Positions 49,399 through 58,763 of a stretch of 64,000 nt of DNA are shown here, in pieces. The position numbers and the translations under genes are program-made. Origin of the DNA: Acetobacter aceti (lineage in GTDB: Bacteria; Pseudomonadota; Alphaproteobacteria; Acetobacterales; Acetobacteraceae); contig NZ_CP014692.1 in assembly GCF_002005445.1 (NCBI RefSeq), positions 1,550,001-1,614,000 of the forward strand. The letters are read 5' to 3'. The notes below the pieces were generated by a model that saw nothing but the letters and a program-made list of their open reading frames with translations, did no database searches and was not told the origin of the DNA. Positions within the stretch are counted from its first letter, which is position 1, and the number at the start of each line of letters is the position of its first letter.

Positions 49399-50223
49399 TT
49401 ACCGTGTCACTGTCTCCCATCGTACGACCCTCCAGGGGACCGGCCTTGCTTCAGGCATCAGGATAACTTCGGCATGACGACTCATGCGGGCCAGTTTCTT
49501 TGAAGCGACAGCATCCACGATAATCAGCGTTTCTTCCTCAGAATCAGTATCATCCGGCTTCTGATCGGCACCCATTGAAACGCCGGAATGGAGCATCGCC
49601 TGCCTGACAATCGGATCACGGCTTGTCTGATCGGGCAGATGCAGTTGCGCGAATGAAAGATGCGGCTGGATACGCGCAAGGATAGCCGGCGTCATGCCCG
49701 GTACGGCCAGAAGATCCCCAAAGGTGTGAAAAGGCTGGCCAGAGGATGTGCAGGCAGCCTGACCGGGAATGTTTCCTTCGCCTTTATAGCCGGGCATGCG
49801 CCAGGCCATGATGCTGGCGGACAGGAAATTGGCCTGATCACTGGAGACGCCAGAGGTCGTCAGCAGTGACGATAGAAGAGCCTGGCCCGCGACATTCGGG
49901 TTGATATGGTCTCTGTCAGCGTGGCTGCTGACGCTGATGGTGATCTCGCCTTCGTCCGGGCTGGAGCGCCACTCCGGACGCGGAGGAGACTGGCCGGTGC
50001 TGATCGAAAACAGTTCCGTCGTGATCGCTTCGTCAGTGATGGTTTCCATCTGCGCTCTCTGGAGCGTGGATGCTTCCAGCACCAGTCCGGATTTTCCAAG
50101 AACCAGCGCCTGAGCGCCAATCAGCGACAGAAAACCCAGCGTCCACAGCACCAGCAGAAGTGCGAACCCATCCTCATTGCCTCGACGGGGACGGATGGCG
50201 GCGACAGTGCTTTTCGATTTCAC
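49399..50223 (-). CDS. gspK: Type II secretion minor pseudopilin GspK
   Basis: Tip pseudopilin of the type II secretion system. The prepilin-like start (EDGFALLLVLWTLGFLSLIG) lacks the usual Glu5, as is typical for GspK. A long periplasmic domain follows (DRDHINPNVAGQALLSSLLT, FLSASIMAWRMPGYKGEGNI, then FGDLLAVPGMTPAILARIQP). 274 residues. Last gene of the leftward gspO-L-M-K run. The tail after 220 (DTDSEEETLIIVDAVA) is acidic then beta-like. Confidence 0.88.
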   Translation of the reverse strand: MKSKSTVAAIRPRRGNEDGFALLLVLWTLGFLSLIGAQALVLGKSGLVLEASTLQRAQMETITDEAITTELFSISTGQSPPRPEWRSSPDEGEITISVSSHADRDHINPNVAGQALLSSLLTTSGVSSDQANFLSASIMAWRMPGYKGEGNIPGQAACTSSGQPFHTFGDLLAVPGMTPAILARIQPHLSFAQLHLPDQTSRDPIVRQAMLHSGVSMGADQKPDDTDSEEETLIIVDAVASKKLARMSRHAEVILMPEARPVPWRVVRWETVTR

Positions 50224-50309
50224 GTCAGTCGCTCAGCCCGGCAATGCCTGACGCCATGGACATGGAAAAGGTGACAGTCATGAAAGCAGGAATCCGTCGT
50301 CAGAGAGAT

Positions 50310-50966
50310 TCATTGCTGCTGGCCCGTGGTGGCGTCCGCATTGGACCGGCTGGAGGCTCCCTTTGCATCAGAGCGGGAATCCCGCAGGGCGAGAATGGTC
50401 AGGGAGACGTCAATCGTCCGGCCCTGCGTGGCTTCCTCAGCGGATGATGTGCCCGCCGCCTGAATCTGAATATCATCGACGAGCAGATGCGGCGTCGTGC
50501 TGGCTGACAGTGTGTCGAGAAGCCTGACAAGTGCTCCCCAGGAGGTTGTCAGTGAAATACGCACGCCGAGTTGCTCGAAAAGTCCGCTATGTCCAATGGG
50601 AAGAGGTTCCATGCTGGTGGGCTCCACCTGCACGCCCCGTGCGGCGTCATGCACAATTTCCTGAAGCCGTGCGAGCGCCGTTTCCCGGGAGCTTTCGACA
50701 AGCAGCGGAGAGTCTCCGTTGGCATTGTGCGCCGCCTGTTCGTAGCGCTCCTTCAGGGCAGGAATGTTGTCCACCAGCGCCTGTGTATGGGCAAGAATCT
50801 CTTTCTGGTCCGCAATGCCCGCCTGTTCTCGGGCATGAAATCCGAGCAGTCCGGACACAAGGAACCACGCGATCAGAACAAGCAGGAACGTGATGGCCAG
50901 CGCCAGCATCCGTCCGGCGCGTCCTTCCGGCAAATGGGCAGGCAGGTGAGAGAGATTTGCTGACAT
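50310..50966 (-). CDS. gspM: Type II secretion platform protein GspM
   Basis: 218-residue inner-membrane protein: short cytoplasmic start, one membrane segment (MLALAITFLLVLIAWFLVSG), a coiled-coil stretch, then a ferredoxin-like periplasmic domain (TSWGALVRLLDTLSASTTPH, then ILALRDS). This matches the GspM_b form. I use ATG 50966 rather than the longer frame, which would overlap gspL with odd basic sequence. The gspL stop lies 7 bases before this start. Confidence 0.8.
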   Translation of the reverse strand: MSANLSHLPAHLPEGRAGRMLALAITFLLVLIAWFLVSGLLGFHAREQAGIADQKEILAHTQALVDNIPALKERYEQAAHNANGDSPLLVESSRETALARLQEIVHDAARGVQVEPTSMEPLPIGHSGLFEQLGVRISLTTSWGALVRLLDTLSASTTPHLLVDDIQIQAAGTSSAEEATQGRTIDVSLTILALRDSRSDAKGASSRSNADATTGQQQ

Positions 50967-50973
50967 TGTCGTC

Positions 50974-51972
50974 TCAGCCCGGCGCTTTGGCGTTGATGGT
51001 GAAGACGTCCATCTGCTTGTTCTCTGAGCGTGTGACTGGTCCGGAGAACGCCGCGTCCGAGAACGCCGCGTCGTGTTCAAGAACGCCGATCAGTCTGGTG
51101 GCCTGTGCGGATTCTCCCTCCATGGTCACATGGCGTTCGTGAATATGCAGCGCTGTCAGGAAGGTTCCATCCGGCAGGGCGTCCGTCAGCGTTCCGATGA
51201 TATGCAGAGGGGAACCGATGCGCTGTTCTTCACGCGCCAGAGCTGCTGGAGCGGCGGTAAAGGCTGTGATTCGCCGCCGGATATCTTCGGCCTGTGCGCG
51301 TCCGTCGTTCAGAGCGGTAATGGCGTGATTGAGGCGGAACAGCGTGATCTGCTGGGAAATGAATGGCGCCGCGACGAGGATTGCGGCACAAAAGCCCAGC
51401 ACACGCCTGACAGGATGACTTTTCTGGGCTGTTTTTCCCAGTGGAATGGTAAGCGGCGTCTCCGCAGCGGAATCCATACTGATGCAGGTCGGAGTGATGC
51501 CTGCGTGACCAAGGGTGTCCAAAGCGGAGGAAACAAGAAAACGCGGCGCTACCAGCAGCCTGAAAATGGCCTGCTCGCCACGTTCTGCACCGGGCTTGCG
51601 CTGCACGCTCCACAGAACATCGTCCTGCCGAAAGGGGGTCAGGCGATCGAGATCATAGCCGATGGTGCGGGCTGCGTTCCCTGCGGCGACGCGCGGCAGA
51701 GTGACATCGCGCGCAAGAATGCCCCCTTCTGGCAAAACGAGAGCAATTTCAGGCATGCGTGGCTGCGGTAGCCAGCGACTGCGTGAAGCAGGGAACTCCT
51801 CGCGACAGGCAGCGACGTCGGCGGGATCCAGCATTCCATCCGGACTGACTTCAAGCCGGATGGTCTTTCTGGCTCTGAGTGAGAGAGCGGCAGGAAGGAT
51901 CTCCGTCATGCGATCGCGCCACCACCGGACGCACTCGCGCAACAGCCGCGTGGACGAGGACTGTCCCGTCAT
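50974..51972 (-). CDS. gspL: Type II secretion platform protein GspL (PilN-like C-terminus)
   Basis: 332-residue protein linking the GspE ATPase to the membrane platform. The N-terminal cytoplasmic actin-like part has ARTIGYDLDRLTPFRQDDVL, a hallmark of this form. One membrane segment (RRVLGFCAAILVAAPFISQQ) and a PilN-like periplasmic part with LTDALPDGTFLTALHIHERH follow. I start at ATG 51972; the open frame runs 93 bases further without a ribosome site. A 221-base gap to gspO has a broken GACAGG...CCTGTC repeat. Confidence 0.82.
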   Translation of the reverse strand: MTGQSSSTRLLRECVRWWRDRMTEILPAALSLRARKTIRLEVSPDGMLDPADVAACREEFPASRSRWLPQPRMPEIALVLPEGGILARDVTLPRVAAGNAARTIGYDLDRLTPFRQDDVLWSVQRKPGAERGEQAIFRLLVAPRFLVSSALDTLGHAGITPTCISMDSAAETPLTIPLGKTAQKSHPVRRVLGFCAAILVAAPFISQQITLFRLNHAITALNDGRAQAEDIRRRITAFTAAPAALAREEQRIGSPLHIIGTLTDALPDGTFLTALHIHERHVTMEGESAQATRLIGVLEHDAAFSDAAFSGPVTRSENKQMDVFTINAKAPG

Positions 51973-52193
51973 GAACGGTCCAGAGAAGCAATGGTGTAAG
52001 GCGGAAGCACCTGGCGCAAAGATCCTGTTCGGGCAGCCTGCGGAGAATGCGTGGTGCCATACCATTCTCTTGCGAGGAGAAGACAGGGTGGGAGTGTTAT
52101 AGATTTATGACACGTTAACCGACGGTCTGGTTTTCACACTCCTGTCTCATGTAGTCAGATTTCCTGACGCAGCCTGTTTTCCGGGTGCGCTGA

Positions 52194-52988
52194 TTATTGC
52201 GCTGTCAACGTCAGCCGGGCCAGCCATATGGCGGCTGCCAGACAGGGGCCGAAGGGAACCATGATCGTCATGCTGAAGCGTCGAGCGCGAAGGATGGTTG
52301 CAAGCGCAATCACGATGCCGAACGCCGACGCCATCACCACCACGATCGGCAGGGCGGCCAGCCCGACCCACGCGCCACCTGCCGCCAGAAGCTTCACGTC
52401 ACCGCCACCCAGTCCGGCACGTCCTCGCAGGACGCGATATCCATATGCCACCAGTGCGAACAGGCTCCAGCCACAGGCCGCCGCAAGCGTGCGATCCAGC
52501 AGACCGTCAGCGCCAGCGCTCAGGAACCCTTCCGCCAGACCGGTCAGCAACAGCGGTAATGTCAGGACGTCAGGCAGTCTCATGCAGATGCGGTCAATCC
52601 ACGCAAGCGCCAGCAATATCCAGCCGAGAAAGCAGTCGGCCAGCAGAAGCGGCAATGAAAAATCATCATCTGCAAACGGAAACCCCTGCTCATGATTCAT
52701 CAGCAGGCGTGCCGTGATGACGCAGGCGGGAACGGCAAGCGCCGCAAGCTCGATCCTGAGATGATGCGGATCAATCCTGCTGCCGCACTGTCGGCATTTC
52801 CCTTTCTGCAGCAGATAGGACAGGACGGGGATCATCTCATGCGCCCGCAGGGCGACATGGCAGTCCTCGCAATGCGAACGGCTCATCGCGAAAGATTCGC
52901 CTCGTGGAATACGCCTCACAAGGACGCCGAGAAAACTGCCTATGAAAGGCGCGATGATAAAGGGAACGAGAAGAGCGAGAGGCATCAT
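52194..52988 (-). CDS. gspO: Prepilin peptidase GspO/PilD
   Basis: Aspartic membrane protease that cuts the leader of pseudopilins and methylates the new N-terminus. The N-terminal domain has the zinc-binding pairs CEDC and CRQC, and the catalytic acids lie in RICMRLPDVLT and GGGDVKLLAAGGAW. Eight or so membrane segments, 264 residues. It would process GspH, I, J and K encoded nearby. It is divergent from gspE, with 97 bases between. Confidence 0.93.
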   Translation of the reverse strand: MMPLALLVPFIIAPFIGSFLGVLVRRIPRGESFAMSRSHCEDCHVALRAHEMIPVLSYLLQKGKCRQCGSRIDPHHLRIELAALAVPACVITARLLMNHEQGFPFADDDFSLPLLLADCFLGWILLALAWIDRICMRLPDVLTLPLLLTGLAEGFLSAGADGLLDRTLAAACGWSLFALVAYGYRVLRGRAGLGGGDVKLLAAGGAWVGLAALPIVVVMASAFGIVIALATILRARRFSMTIMVPFGPCLAAAIWLARLTLTAQ

Positions 52989-53085
52989 GGCGGCGCGACA
53001 GTGGCGAATTGCCTCTGGTTGAGCAAGTCAGTGTCGGGAAACCCGGTATTGGGCAATTTCAGGTTCTGCAAGCTGAGGCATGATC

Positions 53086-54777
53086 ATGTCGGCTGAAACG
53101 ATGGATCTGGAAACAGCCCTTCTGGATCGTGGCGTTTGCGACGCCCGTGCGCTTGAGCGCTCTCGCACGGTTTCCGAGGAAACCGGACAGTCGCTGGCGC
53201 AGGTGCTGCTCCAGCTTGGCCTCGTCAGCGAAACCGATCTGTCCCGCACCTATGCCACCATACTCGGCACGGAGGTGCTTGATACAGCCCGTATGGGCGC
53301 AATCGCCGAACCCATCATGCCGGACCAGCTGGGCGGTCGCTTCTTGCGGCAGGCGCGGTCCATTCCGCTCTCCTGCGAGGGAAGAATCCTGCATCTGGTC
53401 ATGGCGGACCCACTCGATTCCTTCACTGCCGGTGCCGCCGCTCTGGCGACCGGGTGCCGGGTTGTGCGGGAGGTGGCGCGGCCAGCGGATATCGAGGCAA
53501 CTCTCAATCGCCTCTATCCGGAGGGTGAAGAGGACGGAGAGGGTGATGGCGAACCGCTGGCTGACGAGGGTGAAGCTGCCGAGGACGATACAGACCGTCT
53601 GAAAGACCTCGCCAGTGAAGCGCCGATTATCCGGCTGATGAACCAGATTATCTTCCGCGCCGTGGAAACCAGAGCGTCCGACATTCATATCGAGCCGTTC
53701 GAGGACCGCCTGCTGGTCCGCTACCGCTATGACGGCGTGCTGCATGAAGTGGACAGCCAGAGTCCGCGTCTGACGGCGGCGCTTATTTCCCGTATCAAGA
53801 TCATGGCGCGGCTCGACATCGCGGAACGTCGGCTGCCGCAGGATGGACGTATCAAGCTCGCGGTGCGTGGGCACGAAGTGGATTTCCGTGTCTCGACGGT
53901 GCCGTCGCTGCATGGCGAGATCGCGGTGCTGCGTGTGCTCGACCGTACGACCGTGAGTTTCGATTATAGCCGTCTGGGTCTTGCTCCCGAGATCATCTCG
54001 GCCTTTCGGGAGGCGCTTGAGACACCAAACGGCATCGTTCTGGTGACCGGACCGACCGGATCAGGAAAAACCACGACGCTTTATACGGGTCTTGCCGGAC
54101 TCAATTCTTCCGAACGCAATGTGATGACGGTGGAAGACCCGATCGAGTATCAGCTCGCGGGCATCAACCAGCTTCAGATCCGGCCGTCAATCGGACTGAC
54201 CTTCGCCAGCTTCCTGCGCGCCATCCTGCGACAGGACCCGGATGTCATCATGGTCGGTGAAATCCGTGACATCGAGACCGCGCAGATTGCCGTGCAGGCG
54301 GCCCTGACCGGCCATCTGGTGCTCTCTACGCTGCACACGAACTCAGCCGCCGCCGCTGTGACCCGACTGCGTGACATGGGGCTGGAGGACTATCTTCTGA
54401 CCGCCGTTCTGCGCGGGATTCTGGCCCAGCGTCTTGTGCGGCGGCTCTGTCAGGAGTGCCGTCGTCCGGAAGACGTGTCTCCGGAACTGGCGGAGCGACT
54501 GGGGCTGGATCAGCACACGAAGCATACCTTGTGGCATCCGGTCGGCTGCGCGCATTGTCGTCAGACGGGTTACAAGGGACGAAGCGCCGTTGCGGAATTT
54601 CTCCAGCCTTCTCGGGAGGTGACACGCCTGATCCTCTCCGGCGCGGACCATTCGGAAATCGAACGCGCGGCTGTGGCTGAAGGCATGAAAACGATGTTCC
54701 ACGCCGGTCTGCAGGCGGCCCTGAAAGGCGAGACGTCGCTCGAAGAAATCAGTCGTATCGTCGGGCAGGACGAATGA
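53086..54777 (+). CDS. gspE: Type II secretion ATPase GspE
   Basis: Hexameric cytoplasmic ATPase powering pseudopilus growth. It has an MshEN-type N-terminal domain, an acidic linker near residues 150-170, then the ATPase: ASDIHIEPFEDRLLVRYRYD, Walker A GPTGSGKT, ASP box, Walker B GEIRDIETAQIA and the His box LSTLHTNSAAAAVTRL. The zinc tetracysteine is LCQEC...GCAHC. About 563 residues. Two ATGs lie 6 bases apart; 53086 is preferred since GAGG is seven bases upstream. It overlaps gspF by four bases. Confidence 0.95.
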   Translation: MSAETMDLETALLDRGVCDARALERSRTVSEETGQSLAQVLLQLGLVSETDLSRTYATILGTEVLDTARMGAIAEPIMPDQLGGRFLRQARSIPLSCEGRILHLVMADPLDSFTAGAAALATGCRVVREVARPADIEATLNRLYPEGEEDGEGDGEPLADEGEAAEDDTDRLKDLASEAPIIRLMNQIIFRAVETRASDIHIEPFEDRLLVRYRYDGVLHEVDSQSPRLTAALISRIKIMARLDIAERRLPQDGRIKLAVRGHEVDFRVSTVPSLHGEIAVLRVLDRTTVSFDYSRLGLAPEIISAFREALETPNGIVLVTGPTGSGKTTTLYTGLAGLNSSERNVMTVEDPIEYQLAGINQLQIRPSIGLTFASFLRAILRQDPDVIMVGEIRDIETAQIAVQAALTGHLVLSTLHTNSAAAAVTRLRDMGLEDYLLTAVLRGILAQRLVRRLCQECRRPEDVSPELAERLGLDQHTKHTLWHPVGCAHCRQTGYKGRSAVAEFLQPSREVTRLILSGADHSEIERAAVAEGMKTMFHAGLQAALKGETSLEEISRIVGQDE

Positions 54778-56030
54778 CCTCCACACTGACTGACACAGGT
54801 TCGGAAGTCTGGCGTTATCAGGCGGTCAACGCGGAGGGCCACGTCGTCCACGGCGAGATGACGGCCAATTCGGAGATGCAGGTCACCAGTCGCCTGCGTC
54901 GCCAGAACCTGATGGTCATGAAGATTTCTCCTGCGACACGCGGCGGAGCGCTTGCTGGTGAAATTCTCTCGCTGCTCGGTCGCAAGAAGGATCTGCGTCT
55001 CAAGTCCGGCGAAGTCGCGGACTTCACCCGCAAGCTGGCGACGATGCTGACAGCCGGTCTGGATCTTGATCGCGCCCTGCGTTTTCTGGGTGATACGGCG
55101 GTTGGGCCACGGAATGGACGGGTCATCGGGGCATTGCGTGATCGTGTGCGCGACGGTGAATCCTTCGCTGATGCGCTGGAAACGATGCCCGCGATTTTCT
55201 CGAAGCTCTATGTCGGGCTGGTGAGGGCGGGCGAGGCGGGCGGCGCCTTAGGGGATGCGCTGCTGCGTCTGTCGGACCTGCTGGAACGCGAGCGCAAGCT
55301 GAAAGCGACCGTGCAGTCCGCGATGATCTATCCGGTCGTGCTGATTGTCGCGTCGGTTTTCTCCATTGCCCTGTTGCTGACCCATGTCCTGCCGCAGTTC
55401 GTGCCGCTGTTTGAGGAAAATGGCGCTTCCCTGCCTCTGGCGACAAAGATTGTCATTGCGGCGGGAGATTTTCTGACGGCGTGGGGCATGCTGCTGCTTG
55501 TGGCGGGCGTGGTGCTGGTGGTGTGTGTGCGGATTGCCCTGAGGAAACCTGCTGTCAGGCTGGCGACAGACACGTTTCTGTTGCGTGTGCCGGTGATCGG
55601 GACACTGCTGAGCGAGATCATGGCGGCGCAGTTTACCCGAACGCTCGGCACATTGATGCGTAACGGCGTGCCTCTGGTTGGCGCGCTTCGCATAACGGAA
55701 GGTGTTATCAGCAACACTGCCGGCGCAACCTGTCTTTCGGAAGCGACGCGGGATGTGCGGGAAGGGCGCAGTCTTGCTTTCTCACTTGAGCGAAGCAAAA
55801 TCTTTCCTGAAACGATGACGCATTTTCTCAAGGTGGGTGAAGAAACCGCCCAGCTTGCACCCATCGCCCTGCGGTCGGCGGACATTCATGAAGAAGCCAG
55901 CCGCGTCACCATCCAGCGTCTTCTCGCCATTGTTGTTCCTGCGATCACCATCATCATGGGTGTTCTGGTGGCGGGTATCGTGTCGGCGCTTCTGCTTGCC
56001 ATGCTGAGCCTTAATGACCTCGCACACTGA
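54774..56030 (+). CDS. gspF: Type II secretion inner-membrane protein GspF
   Basis: Polytopic platform protein. Two copies of the T2SSF domain (first: LKSGEVADFTRKLATMLTAG; second: EIMAAQFTRTLGTLMRNGVP) and three membrane segments, the last at ITIIMGVLVAGIVSALLLAM. The N-terminal start WRYQAVNAEGHVVHGEM is typical. 418 residues. It overlaps gspE by ATGA and gspH by 17 bases, so the genes are tightly coupled. Confidence 0.94.
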   Translation: MTSTLTDTGSEVWRYQAVNAEGHVVHGEMTANSEMQVTSRLRRQNLMVMKISPATRGGALAGEILSLLGRKKDLRLKSGEVADFTRKLATMLTAGLDLDRALRFLGDTAVGPRNGRVIGALRDRVRDGESFADALETMPAIFSKLYVGLVRAGEAGGALGDALLRLSDLLERERKLKATVQSAMIYPVVLIVASVFSIALLLTHVLPQFVPLFEENGASLPLATKIVIAAGDFLTAWGMLLLVAGVVLVVCVRIALRKPAVRLATDTFLLRVPVIGTLLSEIMAAQFTRTLGTLMRNGVPLVGALRITEGVISNTAGATCLSEATRDVREGRSLAFSLERSKIFPETMTHFLKVGEETAQLAPIALRSADIHEEASRVTIQRLLAIVVPAITIIMGVLVAGIVSALLLAMLSLNDLAH

Positions 56031-56484
56031 TGAAAATTCTCGATCATCGGACGCAGGTTTCACATTGCTTGAAATCATGGTGGTGCTGGTGATTGCGGGA
56101 CTGCTGATGGGCATGGCGCTGGAGAGGGGACCGATGAAGAGCGACGCTCTTACTTTCGCCAATGCCCGATCCCGTGTGCTGGACAGTCTGCATGATGCGC
56201 AGAGGCTCTCAGAAACAAGTGGGGATGCCGTCATGCTGGAGGTCAATGCAGCGACTTCGCAGATTACGACGCTGCATGACCATGTCTCACGGGTGCGTCG
56301 GATTACAGGGCCGGCGAAGATTTTGCTGCCGAAACCCGGTGGTGGTTTTCTTCAGCGTGGCGACTACCGTTTCACGGCTGACGGGGGTGTATCCGGTCCT
56401 CCCCTTGTGGTTGTTCTGGGAAAACATCTCTGTCTGATCAGGGTTAGTCCTGTCACGGGCCGGATTGAAGCCGATGAAACCTGA
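56014..56484 (+). CDS. gspH: Type II secretion minor pseudopilin GspH
   Basis: 156-residue pseudopilin with cleavage motif AGFTLLEIMVVLVIAGLLMG after a hydrophilic leader. The body fits GspH rather than GspG: ALTFANARSRVLDSLHDAQR, then a YRFTADGGVSGPPLVVVLGK segment, and no GspG-type calcium loop. The start overlaps the end of gspF by 17 bases, and its end overlaps gspI by 20 bases. The absence of gspG here is notable. Confidence 0.85.
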   Translation: MTSHTDENSRSSDAGFTLLEIMVVLVIAGLLMGMALERGPMKSDALTFANARSRVLDSLHDAQRLSETSGDAVMLEVNAATSQITTLHDHVSRVRRITGPAKILLPKPGGGFLQRGDYRFTADGGVSGPPLVVVLGKHLCLIRVSPVTGRIEADET

Positions 56485-56884
56485 TCTGACGATGTCAGCC
56501 AGGCAACGGGATACGGGCTTCACGCTGCTGGAAGTCATCATCGCCCTGATGATTTCCGGTTTTGCGCTGACGGCGATGCTCGGATCGCTGGAGGCCGGTC
56601 TGGCGAGTGGCGGTCGCTCACAGCGCGATCTTTACGCGATCTCGCTGGCCAGATCACAGCTTGCGGGCGTAGAGGCCACTCTCTCTCTGCGTCCGGGTTC
56701 GCAGAGTTACGATCTGGAGGGGCGCTATCATTCGACTGTTGAAATTCGTCAGATTGCGGAGGCTGCTCCCAAGAGCTCTGGGGACAGGATTGGTCTGTTT
56801 TCCATTTCCGTGCAGGTGCAGGGCGCGACAGGACGATCTGTCACTCTGACAGGCAGGGCGGTGCGACCCGCAGCGCAGGAATGA
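56465..56884 (+). CDS. gspI: Type II secretion minor pseudopilin GspI
   Basis: 139 residues, cleavage motif GFTLLEVIIALMISGFALTA, then SQRDLYAISLARSQLAGVEA typical of GspI, and a short beta domain. Overlaps gspH by 20 bases and gspJ by four. With GspJ and GspK it forms the tip of the pseudopilus. Confidence 0.87.
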   Translation: MKPMKPDLTMSARQRDTGFTLLEVIIALMISGFALTAMLGSLEAGLASGGRSQRDLYAISLARSQLAGVEATLSLRPGSQSYDLEGRYHSTVEIRQIAEAAPKSSGDRIGLFSISVQVQGATGRSVTLTGRAVRPAAQE

Positions 56885-57468
56885 GAGACGACGGCTTTAC
56901 TCTTCTGGAGATTCTTGTCGTGACGGTGGTCTTCGGGCTGCTGTCGGTGGCCTTGTGGGAAGGTATTGGCGTGGGTACGCATGGCTGGTCCATGGCCGAG
57001 CATCGTCACGATGATGAAATATCCGGTCAGGGGATTGAAGACGCATTGCGTCGCCTGATCGAGCGGGCCGATGTTCCGGACAATGGAGGCGCAGGCAAGT
57101 TTTCCGGTCAGGAAGACCGATTACGGGTTATATCGTGGCTTCCGGAAAAGAACGGCTATGAGAAGGAAGTCGAAGCGGCGTTTGGCGTAGGGGCACACCA
57201 CGAACTTGTCGTGCGATGGCAGCCCTATCGTCGGGCAATCTGCGCCGAACAGCCTGACGCTCTTCATGAAGAGATTCTCGCTCGTGGCGTCAGTTCAATC
57301 GAGTTTTCATATTATGGTCTGCAAGGCGGTCGGCATGTCTGGCAATCGGTCTGGAACAGCCCGAACCTGCCTCTTCTCGTCAGGGTGCAGGTTCGTTTCC
57401 TCGCGCCTGGAAAAAGCTGGCCAACGATGATGATCCGTCCGCTTCTCAGTGGCGCGGAGACAGGATGA
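56881..57468 (+). CDS. gspJ: Type II secretion minor pseudopilin GspJ
   Basis: 195 residues. Cleavage motif DGFTLLEILVVTVVFGLLSV directly at the start, then GTHGWSMAEHRHDDEISGQG and a beta-rich body with RVISWLPEKNGYEKEVEAAF and IEFSYYGLQGGRHVWQSVW. Overlaps gspI by ATGA. Last of the intact rightward gsp genes; mobile DNA begins about 150 bases later. Confidence 0.86.
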   Translation: MRDDGFTLLEILVVTVVFGLLSVALWEGIGVGTHGWSMAEHRHDDEISGQGIEDALRRLIERADVPDNGGAGKFSGQEDRLRVISWLPEKNGYEKEVEAAFGVGAHHELVVRWQPYRRAICAEQPDALHEEILARGVSSIEFSYYGLQGGRHVWQSVWNSPNLPLLVRVQVRFLAPGKSWPTMMIRPLLSGAETG

Positions 57469-57617
57469 AAAGGGACGTGAAAGAGGTTTGAGGCTGTCAC
57501 GCAATAGTAATTATTTATTCATTGTTGCTTCTTGAGAAAAGCTATTAGAATCAGAAGAATAACGATTTTTTCTCTTCTTCAGGAATAAACGAAAGCACCA
57601 TTCTTTATATATCATAT

Positions 57618-58105
57618 CCGCGCGAGATGGGGTGCGGCTCGGGGGTGACCTGCCGGCGCCGCCTGCGCGACTGGCAGGACGCCGACATATGGGCGAAACT
57701 GCACCGTGAATTGCTGACTCGGCTGCATTGCGGGGGCCGGATCGACTGGAGCCGGGCTTGCATGGACAGCTCGTCCATTCCTGCAAAAAAGGGGCTATGC
57801 GACAGGTCCGAACCCGACGGATCGTGGAAAACCGGGCTCAAAACGCCACGTCGTCACTGACCGACAGAGTATGCCGCTGACCGTCCTGCTCTTCGACGCC
57901 TACGTCCATGACAGCCGGATGCTCGAACCTCTGCTCGATGCGATCCCCGCCATCCGTGGTCAACGCGGCCGCCTGAAACATCGTCCCGCAAAGCTCCATG
58001 CCGACAAGGGACATGAATACCGGCGCCGCCGCACCGCCTGCACGCGCATCGCTTGCGCTCTCATCTGCTTCAAAGCGCTCAATTCATGGTTTTGAAAGGC
58101 GCTCT
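57618..58105 (+). mobile_element. Truncated IS5-type copy 1, with internal deletion
   Basis: Partial copy of the element at 61172-61994, in the opposite direction. It lacks the first part of the transposase (identity begins at 57618, CCGCGCGAG) and has an internal deletion of roughly 150 bases, which joins GRIDWSRACMDSSSIPAKKG-type coding and the DAIPAIRGQRGRLKHRPAKL segment to the end IACALICFKALNSWF. The deletion lies between two CACGC repeats. The right end GGTTTTGAAAGGCGC matches the element's inverted repeat. Not able to move on its own. Confidence 0.85.
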
Positions 58106-58151
58106 TAATATCAGCCCAAAAAAATCCACTACCCGCGCACAGGTCTCTTTA

Positions 58152-58350
58152 TAAAGTCCTGCATCTCGGCCAAAAATTACGCGGGAAGCTCCATCAAAGA
58201 TGACAAAAGATAATATGAAAGACGCAACCGCATCGAGATCATGATCGGACGTCTCAAGGACTGAAGGCGTGTCCCGACACGCTACGACAGATTCTCAACC
58301 ATCCTTCTCTCAGCCATCTACCTCAGAGCAACCGTCATTGTTCTAGCCAA
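58152..58350 (+). mobile_element. 3' remnant of another IS5-family transposase
   Basis: Decayed coding for the common transposase tail: RRNRIEIMIGRLKD, a stop, then RYDR and LLSAIYLRATVIVL, close to the usual IEIMFGRLKDWRRVATRYDR pattern. Frames are broken by a TAA and TGA. It belongs to a different branch from the flanking copies. Only the last 65 or so codons remain. Confidence 0.65.
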
Positions 58351-58396
58351 GAGTTCTCGGCCTTGAAGCGGCAATAGCGGCAAGTGAAACCCAAAA

Positions 58397-58696
58397 TTAA
58401 GCAGCAGGTCCGTCAATCACTGTTCCTTCAATCCCTCCACGTTTTTTATTCCCCAAACTCTCCTCAATCAGAAGAAGTTCTTGGTAACGACCGTGACCAA
58501 TGGCTGTCATTTCACGACCAATTGCTACAAAATCCCCGGAGTTCCATGTTCCGTTTCGTGACAGCGCGAATCCCACAGCATAAGCCGCGCCTGTAAGAAA
58601 ATTATGCAAGCATTCTTCGTCGTCACGTTCGAGAAAACACTGCTCGGCAATCTTTCTCGCTATATCGTTCGAATCTATTGTGATTCGTCTTTTCAT
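58397..58696 (-). CDS. Small hypothetical protein
   Basis: 99 residues starting MKRRITIDSNDIARKIAEQC at ATG 58696, with GAGAGG four bases upstream. The open frame runs further into the porin, but that part is a shadow. It has an acidic middle (FLERDDEECLHNFLTGAAYA) and no known motif or signal. It follows the porin in the same direction and may be its operon partner. No function can be given. Confidence 0.5.
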   Translation of the reverse strand: MKRRITIDSNDIARKIAEQCFLERDDEECLHNFLTGAAYAVGFALSRNGTWNSGDFVAIGREMTAIGHGRYQELLLIEESLGNKKRGGIEGTVIDGPAA

Positions 58697-58763
58697 GACG
58701 CCTCTCTTACAATAATTGGCACCGAAGGGGCTTTGCGTCACCCCTTCGGAATTACTAAGCGAA

